A stretch of DNA of 64,000 bases from Spirulinaceae cyanobacterium SM2_1_0 (GTDB lineage Bacteria > Cyanobacteriota > Cyanobacteriia > Cyanobacteriales > Spirulinaceae). Positions 50,526-60,109 of this stretch are shown one piece after another. A program made the position numbers and the translations under genes. Below the pieces are notes generated by a model. The model saw only the letters and a program-made list of their open reading frames with translations. It made no database searches and had not been told where the DNA came from. Numbering within the stretch: the stretch's first letter is position 1; each line of letters opens with the position of its first letter. The stretch lies in the NCBI GenBank assembly GCA_012031265.1, contig JAAUTY010000003.1:62001-126000 (forward strand), written 5' to 3'.

Positions 50526-50753
50526 ATGCCCCACACGATCATCACTCAGACCTGCGAAGGCGTTGCCGACTGTGTTGCCGCCTGCCCCGTCGCCTGCATT
50601 CACCCCGGCCCCGGCAAGAACAACAAGGGCACCGACTGGTATTGGATCGATTTTGCGACCTGCATTGATTGCGGGATCTGCTTGCAAGTGTGTCCGGTGG
50701 CGGGAGCGATCGTGCCCGAAGAGCAGCCCGATTTGCAAGCGACGCCGTCATAA
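50526..50753 (+). CDS. Bacterial-type ferredoxin with two [4Fe-4S] motifs
   Basis: 75 residues. CEGVADCVAACPVAC and CIDCGICLQVCP supply the cysteines of two clusters; the first has a long spacing as in 7Fe/8Fe ferredoxins. GGTAGGA lies upstream of the ATG. It is a small soluble electron carrier; the partner is unknown. It begins 27 bases after hisZ. Confidence 0.9.
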   Translation: MPHTIITQTCEGVADCVAACPVACIHPGPGKNNKGTDWYWIDFATCIDCGICLQVCPVAGAIVPEEQPDLQATPS

Positions 50754-50917
50754 TTTCAGGCTGCAAGGGCGACAACCATTAGCCAGTGGGCGAAAACGGT
50801 GTAGATTGAGTAGAAGCGGCTAGCGACCAGGACGCTGGATCATCTTGCTTGCCGTTGACTTGTGGCAGACTTGTGGGCTGCTGCGGGGTAAAAACTTGCG
50901 GACGACTGAAGCAGAGC

Positions 50918-52699
50918 ATGGGGCCCCAGGAAAATCCGACCAACGGTAATGCTGAAGAACTTGGCGTTGCAAGCAATAGTCTGAAGGCGCTGACAGAGGA
51001 ACTCGAACACCTCAAGGGCAGCCTGCTGGCGCAACTCTCCCAAGAGATCGAACAGTTGCAGGCACGCAAACTGCGCCTGATGGCGGAAACCGAGGATCTC
51101 GAACGCCAGCGGCGCGAACAACTCGCCCAACAACAAGAGATCGCGCGACAGCTTGCCCCCGCCCTCGCGGAAGAAGTGCAGCTCGTGCTGCGCCAGCGTC
51201 TGCATGATCAGGGGTTGGCGACTAGCGACGGCTCGCTGGATCAATATGGCGATCGCGCCCGCCGCCTCATTTCCTCCTTAGACTCAACACTTAACGCCAC
51301 CTTCCGTACCCTAGAGCAAGACCTCAGCAGCTACCAAAGCTCGCTCTCGCAGCAGCTCGGCCAGATGTACAACCTCGAGCAGCAGGGAGAGGTCATCCTG
51401 GAAGCCCTAGTCGGTCGGCTCAAAGACGAACTGCGGCTCGAGACACCCCCCCTACCAGCACCGACGCCGCCGACGCCGATCGGTTTTACCGGCAACCACA
51501 CCCGCCCGCAATTGCCCGAAGCAGAGCGGGAGAATCCCGCATCGATCGTCGCCCCGCCCTCGCGACCAACGCTCGTACCGCCCTCGCTGCCTATTCCCCC
51601 CCCCGCCCTCGCCCCCGAACCCACTCCCGAACCGAAAACCCCTCCCCCCCGCCGCCCTACCGCGACCAAGATCCAATTGGGATTCTTGCTCGTGCTCTTC
51701 TCGTCGCTGGCGCTGTCGTTTCAGAATGTCGTCATTTCGATCATTCTCAACCAGTCATCGGTGCTGGGACTGTTTGAAACCGGCGGCTACATCTCACCCG
51801 GGTTTGGTAACGCACTGCTGATCCTGTTCATGCGCATGGTCGTTGTTGTGCCGACGATGGCGCTCCTAGCCCAAGTGCTCTATCCGACCAGTTGGCAGGA
51901 TATCAGACGTTTCCTCGGCAATGGCACCATAACCAGCTTTGCCAAGGTCATCGCCTGTGGCTTTTTCCTGTTCGCCTCCTCAGCACTGATCTACATGGCG
52001 TTGGGCTTACTTTCTCCCGGCGTTGCGCTGACACTCTTTTTCGTCTTTCCGATCGTCACGGTGCTGCTCTCGTGGGTGTTTTTTGGCGAGCGACCCTCGA
52101 CGATTCGCAGCTTGGCGTCGGTGACGGTTTTCTTTGGCGTCGTGCTGATCGCAGCCCCCGCTAGCGGCACAGTGGCAGGACTCGATCCCTGGGGGATCAC
52201 GACGGCCCTCGGAGCTGGTATCACCTTTGCGCTCCATGTTTTGTTGATTCAGGGCTGTACGCGCGAACTGCACCCTGTCCCCTTCAGCGTGATTAACTTC
52301 GTGGTGATTCTTGGCTTTTCGGCCCTGAGCCTGGTTTTGCCATTGCCGGGGGCGAGCTTGGATGTTGATCCGGCGATGTGGCCGAACTTGCTCGTCAGTA
52401 GTTTGGTATTGGGTGCGCTGACTCTGCTGAGTTATCTGGCGAACAATATTGGCATCAGCTACATCGGTGCGGCGCGGGCGTCGATCTTTGGGGCGACCGG
52501 CCCAGCCCTGACTTCAATCTTGGCTTGGATAATTATTGGTCGCTCGCTGGTCGGCCTGCAGGTGCTGGGGATGGTGGTGGTGACGGTTGGTGTTTTCGGG
52601 CAAAACCTGGAGCGTTTTTACAAGAAGAAACCGAAGCCGAAGCCGCCGAATGGTCGCCAGCCGCCTGCGAATGGGAATGGACGGCGGCGATCGCGCTGA
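50918..52699 (+). CDS. DMT/EamA-family transporter with coiled-coil N-terminal extension
   Basis: 593 residues from the ATG at 50918. Residues about 10-165 are a charged coiled coil (LEHLKGSLLAQLSQEIEQLQARK). A Pro-rich linker (about 175-245) follows, then ten predicted membrane helices in two EamA repeats (for example FLLVLFSSLALSFQNVVISI and SLASVTVFFGVVLIAAPASG). It ends in a basic KKKPKPKPP tail. EamA proteins export metabolites such as amino acids. The large cytoplasmic extension is unusual for the superfamily and may be a sensor or scaffold. Confidence 0.85.
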   Translation: MGPQENPTNGNAEELGVASNSLKALTEELEHLKGSLLAQLSQEIEQLQARKLRLMAETEDLERQRREQLAQQQEIARQLAPALAEEVQLVLRQRLHDQGLATSDGSLDQYGDRARRLISSLDSTLNATFRTLEQDLSSYQSSLSQQLGQMYNLEQQGEVILEALVGRLKDELRLETPPLPAPTPPTPIGFTGNHTRPQLPEAERENPASIVAPPSRPTLVPPSLPIPPPALAPEPTPEPKTPPPRRPTATKIQLGFLLVLFSSLALSFQNVVISIILNQSSVLGLFETGGYISPGFGNALLILFMRMVVVVPTMALLAQVLYPTSWQDIRRFLGNGTITSFAKVIACGFFLFASSALIYMALGLLSPGVALTLFFVFPIVTVLLSWVFFGERPSTIRSLASVTVFFGVVLIAAPASGTVAGLDPWGITTALGAGITFALHVLLIQGCTRELHPVPFSVINFVVILGFSALSLVLPLPGASLDVDPAMWPNLLVSSLVLGALTLLSYLANNIGISYIGAARASIFGATGPALTSILAWIIIGRSLVGLQVLGMVVVTVGVFGQNLERFYKKKPKPKPPNGRQPPANGNGRRRSR

Positions 52700-52836
52700 T
52701 TCTTCCTTTCAGCCAATTGCCAAGGTGATCGCGCGATTTTGCGCTTGAATTCCGCTAGAATGACCCTACCGTTCTGAGCCAAATGGCGAACGGCAGGTTA
52801 TCGTTGGACTGAAGAAACGGACGCTCTACAACGCTC

Positions 52837-53301
52837 ATGAAACGTTTTCGTGCCACTGTCATCGTGCTCGCTACTCTGGTTCCGGCGATCGCCGGTTGCG
52901 ACCTGATTAATTCGCTGAATCCCTTCGGTGGTGGTGCTGAGGAAGTGCCGGTGATCGATCCCAATGCGCCGGTCGCCGTTGACCCCAACGCCGCCCCGGC
53001 TGACCCCAACGCCGCCCCGGTCGATCCCAACGCCGCCCCACAAGCCGCACCCCAAGCGGCTCCACCCGTTACTTCTCAAACTCCATTTCGGGATGGTGTG
53101 AACGCGGCTACGAGCGCTGCTGAGGCAGTGCAGACGGCTCAATCTCCGGAGCAATGGCAGGCGGTGGTGCAACAATGGCAACAGGCGATCGCCCTGATGC
53201 AGGCGGTTCCGGCTGAAGATCCCAACTACACGGTCGCGCAGCAAAAGGTCGCGGAATACCAAGGCTACTTGCAGTACGCCCAACAAAATGCTGGTGGCTA
53301 A
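52837..53301 (+). CDS. Small lipoprotein with DPNAAP repeats
   Basis: 154 residues. The signal ends in a lipobox (AIAGC, Cys about residue 21). A low-complexity stretch follows with repeats of (V/A)DPNAAP. A helical module comes last (about 95-150; SPEQWQAVVQQWQQAIALMQAVP, then VAQQKVAEYQGYLQYAQQ), a repeat type seen in several cyanobacterial proteins. It is likely anchored to a membrane by lipid. Function unknown. Confidence 0.75.
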   Translation: MKRFRATVIVLATLVPAIAGCDLINSLNPFGGGAEEVPVIDPNAPVAVDPNAAPADPNAAPVDPNAAPQAAPQAAPPVTSQTPFRDGVNAATSAAEAVQTAQSPEQWQAVVQQWQQAIALMQAVPAEDPNYTVAQQKVAEYQGYLQYAQQNAGG

Positions 53302-53381
53302 GCTAGGCGAGCGGCTCGTTCTCAGGATCTGAATCAATGACCTCCGGCTCTCGGTTTCTGCGCTTGAGAAATTCGGGGTGG

Positions 53382-53410
53382 CTCCCTAATCGTGAACAAT
53401 GATTAGGGAG
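53382..53410 (+). terminator. Hairpin after the lipoprotein gene
   Basis: CTCCCTAATC (53382-53391) and GATTAGGGAG (53401-53410) make a perfect 10-bp stem with a 9-base loop, followed by TTCTC. There is no long T run, so termination is plausible but not certain. Confidence 0.55.
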
Positions 53411-53505
53411 TTCTCGGTGGGTATGTACAGCGCGCACGCGATCAGAGCCAATTTGTCAAGGCGATCCCTTGAACACCTATCTATTCCCCCGATGTTTTGC
53501 TATAC

Positions 53506-53535
53506 TTGTAAATCCTGCTCAATTATCGCTATACT
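53506..53535 (+). promoter_or_regulatory. Promoter of the initiator tRNA gene
   Basis: TTGTAA (53506-53511), 18-base spacer, TATACT (53530-53535). The -10 box lies 25 bases before the tRNA. This is the expected form for a constitutive tRNA promoter. Confidence 0.6.
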
Positions 53536-53559
53536 AATTGAGGGCACAAGAAAAAACGA

Positions 53560-53633
<74 letters not shown>

Positions 53634-53641
53634 CCTTAAAA

Positions 53642-53676
53642 TTAACGCCCCGTTGCTGTCAGCAACGGGGCGTTAA
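53642..53676 (+). terminator. Terminator after the initiator tRNA
   Basis: A 16-bp perfect stem (TTAACGCCCCGTTGCT, 53642-53657, with its complement at 53661-53676) has a 3-base loop, followed by CTTTG. The stem is very strong although the T run is short. Confidence 0.85.
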
Positions 53677-53696
53677 ACTTTGGGAGTGCTAGCGAA

Positions 53697-55166
53697 ATGT
53701 CGCTCCCTCCCCGCGTGCTTGACCAAACTTCCCTCCCCCTCGTTGCGGCGATCGCCCACCAGGCGCAGCGACCCCATGCCCCCTTCTACACACCAGGCCA
53801 CAAGCAGGGTCAGGGCGCGAGTTTGGCATTGCAGACCCTACTGGGCACCGCCGCCTTGCAAGCCGACTTGCCAGAATTACTGAGCATCGGCAATCTGTTC
53901 GTGCGCGACGGGGCGATCGCCACCGCCCAGAACTTAGCGGCTGATGCCTTCGGGGCGGAACAAACCTGGTTTTTGGTCAATGGCTCCAGTGGTGGCCTGA
54001 TCGCGGCGATTCTGGCGACCTGTGCGCCCGGGGACAAGCTGATCCTGCCGCGCAACGGCCACCAGTCGCTGATCACCGGCCTAATTTTCACGGGCGCACA
54101 GCCGATCTTCGTCAGTCCCGACTACGATGTCGAGCGCGACCTCGCCTACGGCATCACCCCCGCCGCCGTTGAAGCGGCCTTGCAGCAGCACCCCGACGCC
54201 AAGGCTGTGCTGGCGATCTACCCTACCTACCATGGCATCGGCTGCGATCTGGGGGCGATCGCCGCGATCGCCCACCGTCATAATTGCCCCCTGCTAGTCG
54301 ATGAAGCCCACGGCGCTCACTTTGGCTTTCACCCCGACCTGCCGCCGACGGCACTGGAACTGGGAGCTGACCTCAGCGTCCAATCCACCCACAAAGTGCT
54401 GGGCGCGCTCACCCAAGCCGCCATGCTCCACGTCCAGGGCGATCGCCTCGATCGCGATCGCCTCGACCGTGCCCTCCAGTTCGTGCAGTCCACCAGCCCC
54501 AACTATCTCCTGCTCGCCTCCCTGGATGCTGCCCGCCAGCAGATGGCTTGCCAGGGCGAAGCGCAATTAGCCGCTACCTTAGCGTTGGCGGCGGCGGCGC
54601 GATCGCAGTTGATCGAGCTTCCCCAACTCCGCCTGCTCGCACCGCCATCATCACCCACGCCCGGTTTCACCTACCACGACCCAACCCGCCTGACCGTCTT
54701 GCTCAACGACTGGGGCATTGACGGCTTCACCGCCGATCAGCAACTCGACGCGCAATTCGGAGTCGTCTGCGAGTTGCCGATGTTGCAGCACATCACCTTC
54801 ATCATCACGCTCGGCAACCGCACCGCTGACATTGAGCGATTGGTCACGGGGTTTGCCCACCTGCAAGCGCCTACCCCAACCCTGCCGCCCCCTCGCATCG
54901 CACCGCTCACTACAATCCCCGTAGCACGACTGACGCCCCGCGCCGCCCATTTTGCTCGTCCGCAGTCTGTGCCAGTCGCTCAGGCCATCGGGCAGATCAG
55001 CGCGGCGCTGATCTGCCCGTACCCGCCCGGTATTCCGGTGCTGGTGCCGGGAGAAGTGATCACGGCTGAGGCGATCGCCTATCTCCAAGCCATCCAGCAG
55101 CAAGGCGGCATCATCACGGGCAGCCGCGATCCTGACCTCCAATCCTTCGCCATTGTCAGCGAGTGA
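53697..55166 (+). CDS. PLP-dependent Orn/Lys/Arg decarboxylase-family protein
   Basis: 489 residues. The N-terminal FYTPGHKQG and the PLP lysine in STHKVLGALTQAAML match the major domain of prokaryotic Orn/Lys/Arg decarboxylases (fold type I). LLVDEAHGAHFGFHP supplies the ring-stacking and phosphate contacts. It is of the shorter cyanobacterial type lacking the N-terminal wing domain. Substrate cannot be told from sequence; arginine, lysine or ornithine are possible. Confidence 0.87.
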   Translation: MSLPPRVLDQTSLPLVAAIAHQAQRPHAPFYTPGHKQGQGASLALQTLLGTAALQADLPELLSIGNLFVRDGAIATAQNLAADAFGAEQTWFLVNGSSGGLIAAILATCAPGDKLILPRNGHQSLITGLIFTGAQPIFVSPDYDVERDLAYGITPAAVEAALQQHPDAKAVLAIYPTYHGIGCDLGAIAAIAHRHNCPLLVDEAHGAHFGFHPDLPPTALELGADLSVQSTHKVLGALTQAAMLHVQGDRLDRDRLDRALQFVQSTSPNYLLLASLDAARQQMACQGEAQLAATLALAAAARSQLIELPQLRLLAPPSSPTPGFTYHDPTRLTVLLNDWGIDGFTADQQLDAQFGVVCELPMLQHITFIITLGNRTADIERLVTGFAHLQAPTPTLPPPRIAPLTTIPVARLTPRAAHFARPQSVPVAQAIGQISAALICPYPPGIPVLVPGEVITAEAIAYLQAIQQQGGIITGSRDPDLQSFAIVSE

Positions 55167-55235
55167 AAACCTCGCAGCCCGAAAGCTTGGCGCTAAACTG
55201 GAGGGCGACCTAGACGCTTCCAGCCGCTCCGTTGC

Positions 55236-56513
55236 ATGGCCCTCAACTCCGATCTCCGCCCCTTTGTGGCTCGCCTGCCCTTTAGCCTCGATCTTCTGCC
55301 GCCCGCTGCCTATCTCGTCGGCGGTTCCGTGCGGGATGCCCTCCTCGGTCGGCAGGTCGTGCGCTTCGATTTTGATTTTGTGCTGCCTGTGGCGGCAGTG
55401 GCGACAGCGCGGCAGATTGCCGACCACCATCAGGCTGGCTTCGTCGTCTTGGATGCGGCGCGTCAAATCGCCCGCGTCGTGTTTGCCGAGGGCACGGTCG
55501 ATTTTGCCCAACAGGAGGGCGAGAGCCTAGAACAAGACCTGCGACGGCGCGATTTCCGCTGCAACGCGATCGCCTACGACCCGCGCACCCATGAGCTGAT
55601 CGATCCCCTCAACGGCTGCCGTGATCTGGCGCGGGGCGAACTCCAGGCGATTAGTCGGGCCAATCTCAGTGCTGATCCGCTGCGGTTACTGCGTGCCTAC
55701 CGGCAAGCCGCCCAATTGGACTTTGCCATTGCCCCGAAGACGCGATCGCTGCTCCGCAGTCTGGCACCTCAACTCAAAACCGTGGCGGGTGAGCGCGTGC
55801 AAGCAGAGCTGAACTATCTGCTGCAAGCCCCAAAATGTAATCCTTGGTTGGCCGCCGCCTGGGAGGATGGTCTATTCGCGTCCTGGTTGCCGGAGCTGAA
55901 TGTTGCCCAAGTGAGCTTAGTGGATTGTGTCGATCAGGCAGCTTGGTTGCTAGGGCGCATCTGGGTTGATCTGGATGCGCAACTGCAAGCGGCGGTCGGC
56001 AACAAGTCGGTAACCTGGCTGACCGTGGCGAAACTGAGCGTGATCGCCGGTACCCCGGTCACGGCGGCCGCGAATCTGGAACGGCTGAAATATTCGCGGC
56101 TAGAGCAACGGGCTGTGAGCGGAGCCTTGCAGTCCTTGCCCAGTCTGCTCGCCGCCCTGGAAACGCCGCTGAGTTTGCGCGAGCAGTATTTTTGGTTTCA
56201 AACCGTCGGCGATCTGTTTCCGTTGGTGGCGGTGCTGGCAGTGGCGACGATCGCTCGCCGGGAGCCACTGCGCGAAACGCGAGCGGTGGCGGCGATCGCC
56301 CCCCTAGTCAATCGCTACCTCGACCCCGAGAGCCAGATCACCCACCCGACACCGCTGCTCACTGGCGATGATTTGATCCGCGAACTCTCGCTCTCACCGT
56401 CGCCGCAGATCGGCCACCTGCTGACCGAAATTCAGTTGGCGCGCATTGAGGGCAAGATTGCCACCGTCGCCGAAGCGTTACAATTTGCGGCGACGCAGCT
56501 CGAGTCGGTCTAG
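55236..56513 (+). CDS. CCA tRNA nucleotidyltransferase / poly(A) polymerase family
   Basis: 425 residues, class II nucleotidyltransferase: YLVGGSVRDALLGR and the DxD pair in RFDFDFVLP at the start, then RRRDFRCNAIAYDP and the neck helix SADPLRLLRAYRQAAQLDF. It adds or repairs tRNA 3' CCA. This is consistent with the adjacent initiator tRNA lacking encoded CCA. Convergent with the ABC transporter genes. Confidence 0.92.
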   Translation: MALNSDLRPFVARLPFSLDLLPPAAYLVGGSVRDALLGRQVVRFDFDFVLPVAAVATARQIADHHQAGFVVLDAARQIARVVFAEGTVDFAQQEGESLEQDLRRRDFRCNAIAYDPRTHELIDPLNGCRDLARGELQAISRANLSADPLRLLRAYRQAAQLDFAIAPKTRSLLRSLAPQLKTVAGERVQAELNYLLQAPKCNPWLAAAWEDGLFASWLPELNVAQVSLVDCVDQAAWLLGRIWVDLDAQLQAAVGNKSVTWLTVAKLSVIAGTPVTAAANLERLKYSRLEQRAVSGALQSLPSLLAALETPLSLREQYFWFQTVGDLFPLVAVLAVATIARREPLRETRAVAAIAPLVNRYLDPESQITHPTPLLTGDDLIRELSLSPSPQIGHLLTEIQLARIEGKIATVAEALQFAATQLESV

Positions 56514-56614
56514 ATGGCACTGGTGCCGCTATGCGGAGTTCTGGGTTTTGAGTTATGAGTGCCGGCAATCCGGGAATCCTGCTCGCCGCTCTTAAGAAAC
56601 CAGTGCCGAGCACT

Positions 56615-57247
56615 CTAAGCTTTAGCCAGAGAAGCCGGGATGCTATCTATCAACAGTTTGATGGTGTGGCCCTGACAGATGCGTGTCAGTAGAGGTCGGT
56701 CATGACTAATCGCCATCACACCGACGTGATGTTGACAGGCAAACTCCAAAACCACTTTCCAGATCAATGCTTGGGTGTTCGCATCCAGCATCGCGGTCAT
56801 TTCATCAGCGATCAGGTAACGAGTATTGCGATTGAGGACGCGGGCGATCGCCACCCGTTGCAGTTCTCCCCCGCTCAGCTCATGGGGATAGCGGGTCATC
56901 AAGCCGGGATAAATACCGAGGGCATCTAGGTAGTGGCGTTGGGGTGGGTGTCCCTCCCGCAGGATGCGGGCAATGCGCCAGCGAGGGTTGACCGATAGTT
57001 CCGGATTTTGAAAGACAAGCTGTACGGGACAATAACCTCGGCTGGGGAGCAGTTGCTTGTTCAACGTTACTCGTCCTCGGGTAGGCATCAGATAGCCTGC
57101 CAGCAGTTTACCGAGGGTGGTTTTGCCATAGCCCGAGGGAGCCATGAGTCCAACAACTTCCCCTGGCAGGACAGAGAGGGTGCGATCGCGCACCACCCAC
57201 GGCAGTCGCGCGCCATAGCGAAACCAAAGCCCTTCACCTTTCAGCAT
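56615..57247 (-). CDS. ABC transporter ATPase, peptide/nickel type (second ATPase)
   Basis: 210 residues, short for this class. Walker A APSGYGKTT, signature LSGGELQRVAIAR and Walker B YLIADEMTAML are present; the C-terminal oligopeptide extension is missing. It overlaps the preceding ATPase gene by 14 bases and is the last gene of the five-gene importer operon. Confidence 0.9.
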   Translation of the reverse strand: MLKGEGLWFRYGARLPWVVRDRTLSVLPGEVVGLMAPSGYGKTTLGKLLAGYLMPTRGRVTLNKQLLPSRGYCPVQLVFQNPELSVNPRWRIARILREGHPPQRHYLDALGIYPGLMTRYPHELSGGELQRVAIARVLNRNTRYLIADEMTAMLDANTQALIWKVVLEFACQHHVGVMAISHDRPLLTRICQGHTIKLLIDSIPASLAKA

Positions 57248-58163
57248 GGATACATCTCACCCAACCTTGACGGACAAAACGGAGTTCCGGACGCGCCTGT
57301 TCACACTCTGACGTGACCCAGGCACAGCGATCGCGATATAGACACCCAACGGGCAGATTTTCAGGACTCGGCTGATTTCCTGGCACGGGTACGAAGTCGT
57401 TCTGAGGCAGCGATCGCCACAAAGCCTGAGTATAAGGATGACGCAGATTACCCCGCGCAAAGTCCTCGGCAGCGGCAATTTCAACGGTTGTTCCAGCGTA
57501 GAAAACTGCCACCCGGTCAGCGACCTGCAATGCCGCTTCGATGTCATGAGTAATCAGCATCACACCCCGACCCTCCCGGGCCAATTCTCGCAGATGGTTC
57601 AGGGTTTCAGTGACCACATCGGGATGCAGACCTGGCGTTGGTTCATCGGCAATCACCAACTGAGCCTGGGTCAACACCGCCGTCGAGACGAGCACCCGTC
57701 GCGCCATGCCACCCGAGAGTTGAAAGGGATAGCGCTGCCGGGTGGTCGGGGGCAAGTCATAGCGGGCAAAGGTGCGATTTGCAAGGGTTCTGGCAGCTCC
57801 CGAAGACAGCCCATTGAGCTGTCCCACTCGCTGCACCTGTCGTCCGACGGTCATCAGCGGGTCCAGGTAGCCCACTGACTGAGGAATGAGGGCGATCGCC
57901 TTGCCTCGCAATGCCTCACAGCGCTTTGGGGTCAACGGTTCTCCCTGAAACTCCATCGTCCCTGATAGCTGAGCATTGTCCGGCAAAATCCCCAACAGCG
58001 CATGGGCTAACAAGCTTTTCCCAGAGCCACTCGCGCCCATCACCGCGACGACCTCACCCGCCTGAATGGTCAAATCCAGATCCGTAATCACGGTGAGCTG
58101 CTTGCGACGGAGTCCTTGGTCATATTGAGTGAAGGTGATGCCGAGATTGGAGATGCTGAGCAT
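57234..58163 (-). CDS. ABC transporter ATPase, peptide/nickel type (first ATPase)
   Basis: 309 residues. Walker A MGASGSGKS, signature LSGGMARRVLVSTA, Walker B LVIADEPTPGL, and the C-terminal Cys-containing extension typical of DppD/OppD (NLPVGCLYRDRCAWVTSECEQARPEL). The signature second half (MARRV) is a slight variant. It follows the inner-membrane subunit gene by 87 bases. Confidence 0.93.
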   Translation of the reverse strand: MLSISNLGITFTQYDQGLRRKQLTVITDLDLTIQAGEVVAVMGASGSGKSLLAHALLGILPDNAQLSGTMEFQGEPLTPKRCEALRGKAIALIPQSVGYLDPLMTVGRQVQRVGQLNGLSSGAARTLANRTFARYDLPPTTRQRYPFQLSGGMARRVLVSTAVLTQAQLVIADEPTPGLHPDVVTETLNHLRELAREGRGVMLITHDIEAALQVADRVAVFYAGTTVEIAAAEDFARGNLRHPYTQALWRSLPQNDFVPVPGNQPSPENLPVGCLYRDRCAWVTSECEQARPELRFVRQGWVRCIHAER

Positions 58164-58250
58164 GGGTGAGAGGTTTAGATGAGTGAGCAGCTTGGGGTTT
58201 CAGTGAGCGTCGAGTACATCGCTTTGCCGATGCACCCTTGCGAAAACGGT

Positions 58251-59111
58251 TCACCCCTGACTCGTCTTAGGATCAAGCAGCGATCGCACATTTTCCCCCA
58301 ACCAATCAAACGCCTTGACCGAGAGCAGTAGCAGCAGCCCGGGCATGACACCAAGCCACCAGTAGCCGGTCGATAGATGGCGCATCGATTCTGCCAGAAT
58401 GATCCCGATCGCTGGAATGTGGGGTGATAATCCGATGCCGATAAACGACAGCGCCGCTTCATGCAAAATGGCATGAGGAAACAGCAGAATCAGCCCCACC
58501 AACAATTGCGGAATGACGTGAGGCACCATGTGGTGACGGGCAATCCAGATGGGCGATCGCCCAAAGCGGTAAGAGAGTCGCACATAATCAGAGCTATTGA
58601 CCTGCAAGACTTCAGCGCGAATCACCCGTGCCAGACTCGTCCAGTGGGTCACGGCTACGGCAATGATCACGCCAGTAGTGCCGCCGCCCACCGCAAAGGC
58701 AATCAAAATCAGCAGTACCAAGTGGGGTAGGCTGAAGAATACATCAATAATCCAAGTCACCACAGCATCGACCCAGCCCCCCAAAGTGCCAGCGGCTAAC
58801 CCCAAGCCAGTGCCAATCAAAGCACTGATGCCCGCTGCCAACAGCCCGATGCGTAAGCTGAGGGACATCCCATGAAGGGAACGGCTGAGCATATCTCGTC
58901 CCAACCAGTCCGTACCGAAGGCATGAACCAGCGATGGCGGTTGATTCCGCTGAACCAGCACCGGACTGAGGCCATCATCGCCAATCACCCAAGGGCTGAG
59001 GATCATCGCCACCAGCAACAAGGCACACCAGGCAATACCCCACAAGATTCTTTGGCGGCGATTGCTGCGGAACCTCTGCATCGGTTTAGAAATAGGTGAC
59101 GTAACTGTCAT
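58251..59111 (-). CDS. ABC transporter permease, DppC/NikC type
   Basis: 286 residues. Several membrane helices and the EAA-like loop in EVLQVNSSDYVRLSYRFGRSPIWI place it in the BPD transport inner-membrane component family (second permease). Its ATG overlaps the stop of the first permease by four bases. Confidence 0.92.
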   Translation of the reverse strand: MTVTSPISKPMQRFRSNRRQRILWGIAWCALLLVAMILSPWVIGDDGLSPVLVQRNQPPSLVHAFGTDWLGRDMLSRSLHGMSLSLRIGLLAAGISALIGTGLGLAAGTLGGWVDAVVTWIIDVFFSLPHLVLLILIAFAVGGGTTGVIIAVAVTHWTSLARVIRAEVLQVNSSDYVRLSYRFGRSPIWIARHHMVPHVIPQLLVGLILLFPHAILHEAALSFIGIGLSPHIPAIGIILAESMRHLSTGYWWLGVMPGLLLLLSVKAFDWLGENVRSLLDPKTSQG

Positions 59112-60109
59112 GTCTGCCAGCCTCCTAACCGGATGCGCGGATCAACGATGGGATAGGTCAAATCAGCCAAAGTGTTGCCGGTATACACAAACAGCGCACT
59201 AAAAAATACGATGCCGACTAACAGTGGGACATCGCTCCGCAGGGCTGCCTGCACCGTTGCTGCTCCCAAGCCGGGATAGGCGAAGACCTGCTCCACCAAC
59301 ACGGAACCTCCAAACAGCTCGCTTAAAGAGGCGAATTGCAGAGTCAAGGCTGGCAAAATCAGGTTGCGAAAGCCGTGATGGCGAACGACACCCCAGAGGC
59401 TTTCTCCCTGGGCACGGGCAAACAGGATGTAGTCGCTGTGCAGAACATCAATCAGCTTCTGCCGCGTGTGCAGCGCGATGTTGGCGATGCCGATAATACT
59501 GAGGGCGATCGCGGGCAGCAGCAGGTGATGGAGGTGCTGCCAGAGGGTGACATCTGCCGCCAATATGCCGGGCGGGGCAGCACAGCAGATGGGTGTCACT
59601 CTCAGCGCCACAGAAAAGACAATCAGCAGCAGCAGGGCAACCCAAAAGGTGGGCGATGAGGCTAGGGTGTAGGCATAGAGCCGCACCACGCGATCAATCC
59701 AGGAGCCAGCCAATGCCCCCGAGAGGATGCCGAGTCCCAGGCCGAGAATTCCGGAGAGCAGCCAGGCGATCGCCAGCATTGGCAGCGACACCCAAAAGCG
59801 ACTGGCAATCACCTCGCTCACGGGCTGGTTAAATACCATTGATGTGCCCCAGTTGCCCTGCACAAGCTGCCCTAGCCAGTCCCAAAACCGGATGATCATC
59901 GGCTGATCCAGCCCCCAGCGCTCAGCAATGAGTTGTCGCTGCTCAGAGCTGATCTGCATCATGTCAGCACCGATATAAGCCTGCACCGGGTCAATGGGAG
60001 ACAGACTCAGCAGCACAAAAGTGAATATCGCGACCGCCAGCAGCAACAGCCCCAACCGCAGCAGCTTACGAGCCACAAAAGTAAATACAGACCTCAGTTG
60101 CATGTCCAT
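59108..60109 (-). CDS. ABC transporter permease, DppB/NikB type
   Basis: 333 residues from the ATG at 60109, which overlaps the end of the substrate-binding gene; an ATG two codons later is also possible. The frame is open farther up but without homology. Helices and the LIDVLHSDYILFARAQGESLWGV loop are typical of the first permease in peptide/nickel importers. The segment MIRFWDWLGQLVQGNWGTS also matches the family. Confidence 0.92.
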   Translation of the reverse strand: MDMQLRSVFTFVARKLLRLGLLLLAVAIFTFVLLSLSPIDPVQAYIGADMMQISSEQRQLIAERWGLDQPMIIRFWDWLGQLVQGNWGTSMVFNQPVSEVIASRFWVSLPMLAIAWLLSGILGLGLGILSGALAGSWIDRVVRLYAYTLASSPTFWVALLLLIVFSVALRVTPICCAAPPGILAADVTLWQHLHHLLLPAIALSIIGIANIALHTRQKLIDVLHSDYILFARAQGESLWGVVRHHGFRNLILPALTLQFASLSELFGGSVLVEQVFAYPGLGAATVQAALRSDVPLLVGIVFFSALFVYTGNTLADLTYPIVDPRIRLGGWQT

